From assembly GCA_026120185.1 (NCBI GenBank), contig JANUWF010001683.1, positions 4,534,001 to 4,598,000 on the forward strand: a stretch of 64,000 nucleotides of DNA, read 5' to 3'. Under the pieces are notes generated by a model. It saw only the letters and a list, made by a program, of their open reading frames with translations. It was not told where the DNA came from and made no database searches. The translations under genes were made by a program, and so were the position numbers. Below, in pieces: positions 61,309 through 64,000 of the stretch. The stretch is from Voacanga thouarsii (taxonomy: Eukaryota; Streptophyta; Magnoliopsida; Gentianales; Apocynaceae). Positions within the stretch are counted from its first letter, which is position 1. The number at the start of each line of letters is the position of its first letter.

Positions 61309-63307
61309 TGTAACACCCCGCTACCTATGCCCAACAGGGTCGAGGATGTCACCCCATCCAAAGGACAAGATGTCTTTATAACAAGGTTACACAAACGAAA
61401 ATAAAACAACACTTTAAATTTAAACTTATTACAACCCAAAATTTGAAGAACAAATCCAAAATAAATTATCCACTATCATCTCTCAAAGCAACATATAAAA
61501 TAAACAACATAAAGTCTTCTAAGCGGGCAACAAATCTTGCTACTCATTTCCACAGTAGGACCGACTCGAAAACATGGCATAAAAGGTGATGAGATAAAAA
61601 TCTCTATAAGCCCCTTTTGCTTTGATTGTTTCTGGTAAAACAGTTCAGGTATGCAAGTTGTAAAAATTGTATAGAAAAAAATGCTGCTAAGCGATAAATA
61701 AGGATTAAAATAAAGAGTGGCGTTTTGCTTTTCAAACCAAACTTGTGCACAATAAATACAACCACTCAAATGGGTAGCCATAGGTGACCACACTTTGGGC
61801 CCCATGACCATATAACTGTTAGAATGCCACACTTTGTGCTGACTGACAAAAAGGTAGGTTTTCGGCCTACCGGGTAAGATACTTTTCATTCTCTACACCG
61901 AAACATACCGGTTGTCCACTCTAGAAACACACGGTCCACTTGACTAAAACTAGCTAGTTGGACCGACATGACTAAGTAGTACTGTCACTTCTCTAATTTG
62001 TGTTCATCTTCCCACTTCTCCGCTATCCACTGAGGGATACACTAAACTTTGAAGGCTCCCACAAAATTGGCCCATGTCTAATCTTGATCAATCATCTCCC
62101 AGTCATCCTGAACCCATTGCCACTGTGCCCAAGCTGAGCCCCTCAATCGGAATGCAGCAAACTTCCACATTCCCTCCGCAGTGTACAAAAGCGTAGCGAA
62201 TATATCTTCCATTTGCTCTATCCATTGCTCTGATTTCTGATCCTGCTCTGCTTCTCCGAAGAATATGGGTGGTTGAAATTTTTAAAACCCTTCCAAAGCA
62301 TCGTTCTCTCCCTTGGGATTCCTTCGCTCAGTCAAAGTCTGACGATTCTCTGTCATCTGGCTGAATGCTTGCCCCATTATCACTTCAACAGTTACTTCTG
62401 ACCCCATTTCCCAATCTAGCTCATTCTTATTTCTCTGGTTAGGTGGCTGCATTAGGGTCGTTTCCTCCCCCGGTATCATAGGTTCTGCCTCCAGAACACT
62501 TCTGCTTGATGTGGCTCCACAGCGCTGGGGTGCCATTCTAAACCATACCCAAATGTTGACTTTATGCATTCAATGTTTAAAACTTTTTGCACAAGAATTC
62601 AAAGTTAGATTTAAGTAAAAGGAAAATAGATGCAAGTTTGGTATAAAGAATTGCATATAAATTTCTCTCAAACATTCGAGTACTCAAGTATTCTTGTTTG
62701 CATAAATGTGAAACGAATGCAATAAATAGAATGGAAATCCTTAACATAGAAGTATATGGAAAACAGTCAATAAAGAAACCTAATCATGACAGTCTTTAGC
62801 CTGCCTAGTGCTCATCGGAGTCTTCAAATTCGGCCTCAGATAACCATCCCCTAGAATTCTTAGTGAAGTCTATGTCTCGACTTGGTTGGGTGGAGGTGCG
62901 AAGGAAGGTCTAGGGGAATATTCATAATCTATCTCTCCCGGATTATCACTATCAACTGATAAGTCAATTACAGGACTAGGAGGGTGGGGAACTTATTCCA
63001 TATCAATCTCTTCATCTTCACGGTCAAAAACCAAGTCTATCACAGGTATTAGGGGTGGCTCATTGATCGGGACCTCAACGTCACTGCTATCATCCAAGGG
63101 AATAATTGGCTGCAGTGCAGGCTGAGGCACTGGTAGGTCTTCTGGGTACATAGGGTTGGGAGGATGCTATTGCTGCCCTTTCCTTGCGATTCTAAACATT
63201 CTAACCATCCTACAGCATAAACAAGACAAGTTACATAAAAGATATAAACTTAATAAAATAGAACATACACTATCAATATTTGCCTAAACCAAGGCTCTGA
63301 TACCATT
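61309..63307 (-). repeat. Array unit U8
   Basis: Uninterrupted unit of 1999 bp. The junction is near 61996-62010, the gag ATG (MAPQRCG) at 62534-62536, and the acidic ORF ATG at 63206-63208 with its stop at 62816-62818. Part of the leader has a deletion near 62873 (agtctatgtctcg). The primer site is at 63293-63307. Confidence 0.9.
62282..62536 (-). pseudogene. Gag N-terminal fragment (unit U8)
   Basis: The cleanest gag start in the array: MAPQRCGATSSRSVLEAEPM, then PGEETTLMQPPN, VTVEVIMGQAFSQMTENRQT and LTERRNPKGENDALEGF. It ends in a TAA at the position where U4-U7 also have TAA, while U1-U3 and the complete GyA gag do not. Without the rest of gag no particle protein can form. Confidence 0.7.
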
Positions 63308-64000
63308 TGTAACACCCCGCTACCTATGCCCAATAGGGCCGGGGATGTCGCCCTGTCCAAAGGACAATGGGTCTTTATTATATGGCCATACAAATGAAAA
63401 TAAAACAATACTTTAATGTTTAACTTATTACAACCTAAAATTTCATGAACAAATCCAAAATAAATTGTCCACAATCATCTCTCAAAGCAACGTATAAAAT
63501 AAACAACATAGAGTCTTCCAAGCAGGCAACAAATCTAGCTACTTATTTCCACAGTAGGACCGACTTGAAAAGATGGCATAAAAGGTGATGAGATAAAAAT
63601 CTTAATAAGCCCCTTTTGCTTTGAGTGTTTCAGGTAAAACAGTTGGGGTATGCAAGTTGTAAAAATCGTATAAAAGAAAATGCTGCCAAGCAATAAATAA
63701 GGAATAAAATAAAGAGTGGCATTTTGCTTTTCAAACCAAACTTGTGCACAATAAATACAACCACTCAAATGGGTAGCCATGGGTGACCACACATTGGGCC
63801 CCATGACCATATAACGGTCAGAATGCCACATTTTATGTAGACTGACAAAAAGGTAGGTGATCGGCCTACCGTGTAAGATACTCCTCATTCTCTACAAATA
63901 AACATACAAGTTGTTCACTCTGAAAACACACAGTCCTTTTGATTGAAACATGCTAGCTCGGTCCGACATGACTAAGTAGTACTATCGCTTCTCTAAGTTG
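63308..64000 (-). repeat. Array unit U9 (LTR part only, cut by window end)
   Basis: The LTR part runs from TGTAACACCCC to ctctaagttg, exactly up to the gag junction. It shares the ccccttttgctttgag variant with U7 and U8. The array therefore continues beyond the window. Confidence 0.9.

Larger units (their letters stand above)
19940..64000 (-). repeat. Head-to-tail array of ~2.04-kb chimeric LTR-gag units
   Basis: The LTR-end/primer-site boundary recurs at 20336, 22379, 25823, 27873, 39129, 53034, 59247, 61309 and 63308. After subtracting the inserted elements the spacings are about 2043, 2060, 2050, 2085, 1993, 2041, 2062 and 1999 bp. In minus-strand order each unit holds an internal LTR point, U5 end, primer site, leader with acidic ORF, gag start, and gag to about residue 170, which is then joined to the LTR interior at a gttcatctt-like sequence. 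The LTR start, polypurine tract and pol are absent in every unit. The array continues past the right edge, exactly at a gag-LTR junction. Confidence 0.93.

Noticed and set aside
19940..64000. Ordinary tandem LTR-internal-LTR retrotransposon chain
   Set aside because: The gag-LTR fusion lacks polypurine tract and LTR start in every unit, so the repeats are not whole LTRs joined by recombination.
19940..64000. CRISPR-like or bacterial repeat system
   Set aside because: Repeats are 2 kb and retrotransposon-derived, in clearly plant DNA.

Overview
The window looks like gene-poor, AT-rich plant nuclear DNA, most likely a dicot and probably pericentromeric or other heterochromatin. I find no host gene, rRNA or tRNA. 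Almost everything recognisable is LTR retrotransposon: Ty1/copia, Ty3/gypsy chromovirus, and Athila/TAT-type gypsy. Family names used here (GyA, GyB, Copia-1, CoB, CoC, CoD) are mine. The species cannot be named from the sequence.

Left part (1-17012). A GyB LTR runs in from the window edge (1-1865, + strand). It is followed by an inverted pair of LTR-like arms around a degraded putative plant transposon protein, a gene-free AT-rich stretch, a copia LTR (CoB), and a decayed copia gag with its PBS and LTR (CoC). An old Athila-type gag lies on the minus strand and is split by a GyA solo LTR (12945-16211, perfect 5-bp target duplication gcgag). Its reading frame resumes across that insertion.

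Main part (17013-64000). A truncated GyB LTR (17013-19939) is followed without a break by a head-to-tail array of a ~2.04-kb unit, in one partial, eight complete and one further partial copy, running off the right edge. In minus-strand sense each unit is about 700 bp of the LTR 3' part, an initiator-Met-tRNA-type primer site, a leader carrying an acidic pre-gag ORF, the gag N-terminal half, and then a direct fusion back into the middle of the LTR. U3, the LTR start, the polypurine tract and all of pol are missing, so this is a satellite-like array built from one deleted chimeric retrotransposon segment. It is the most unusual thing in the window. Neighbouring units share private variants (U1-U3, U4-U5, U6-U9), which points to growth by local duplication.

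Four later insertions interrupt the array. They are a copia solo LTR (23237-24615, TSD acatt), a complete but dead copia element (Copia-1, 28861-38026, TSD gatgg), a complete Tekay-like chromovirus (GyA, 40135-52042, minus strand, with chromodomain), and a GyB LTR missing its distal end (54543-58714). Once these are removed the unit spacing returns to 1.99-2.09 kb. GyA's gag-pol is notable because it holds one reading frame for 4.58 kb with eleven nonsense codons and no net frameshift. GyA and the GyB-derived units also share a pre-gag acidic ORF at the same position.
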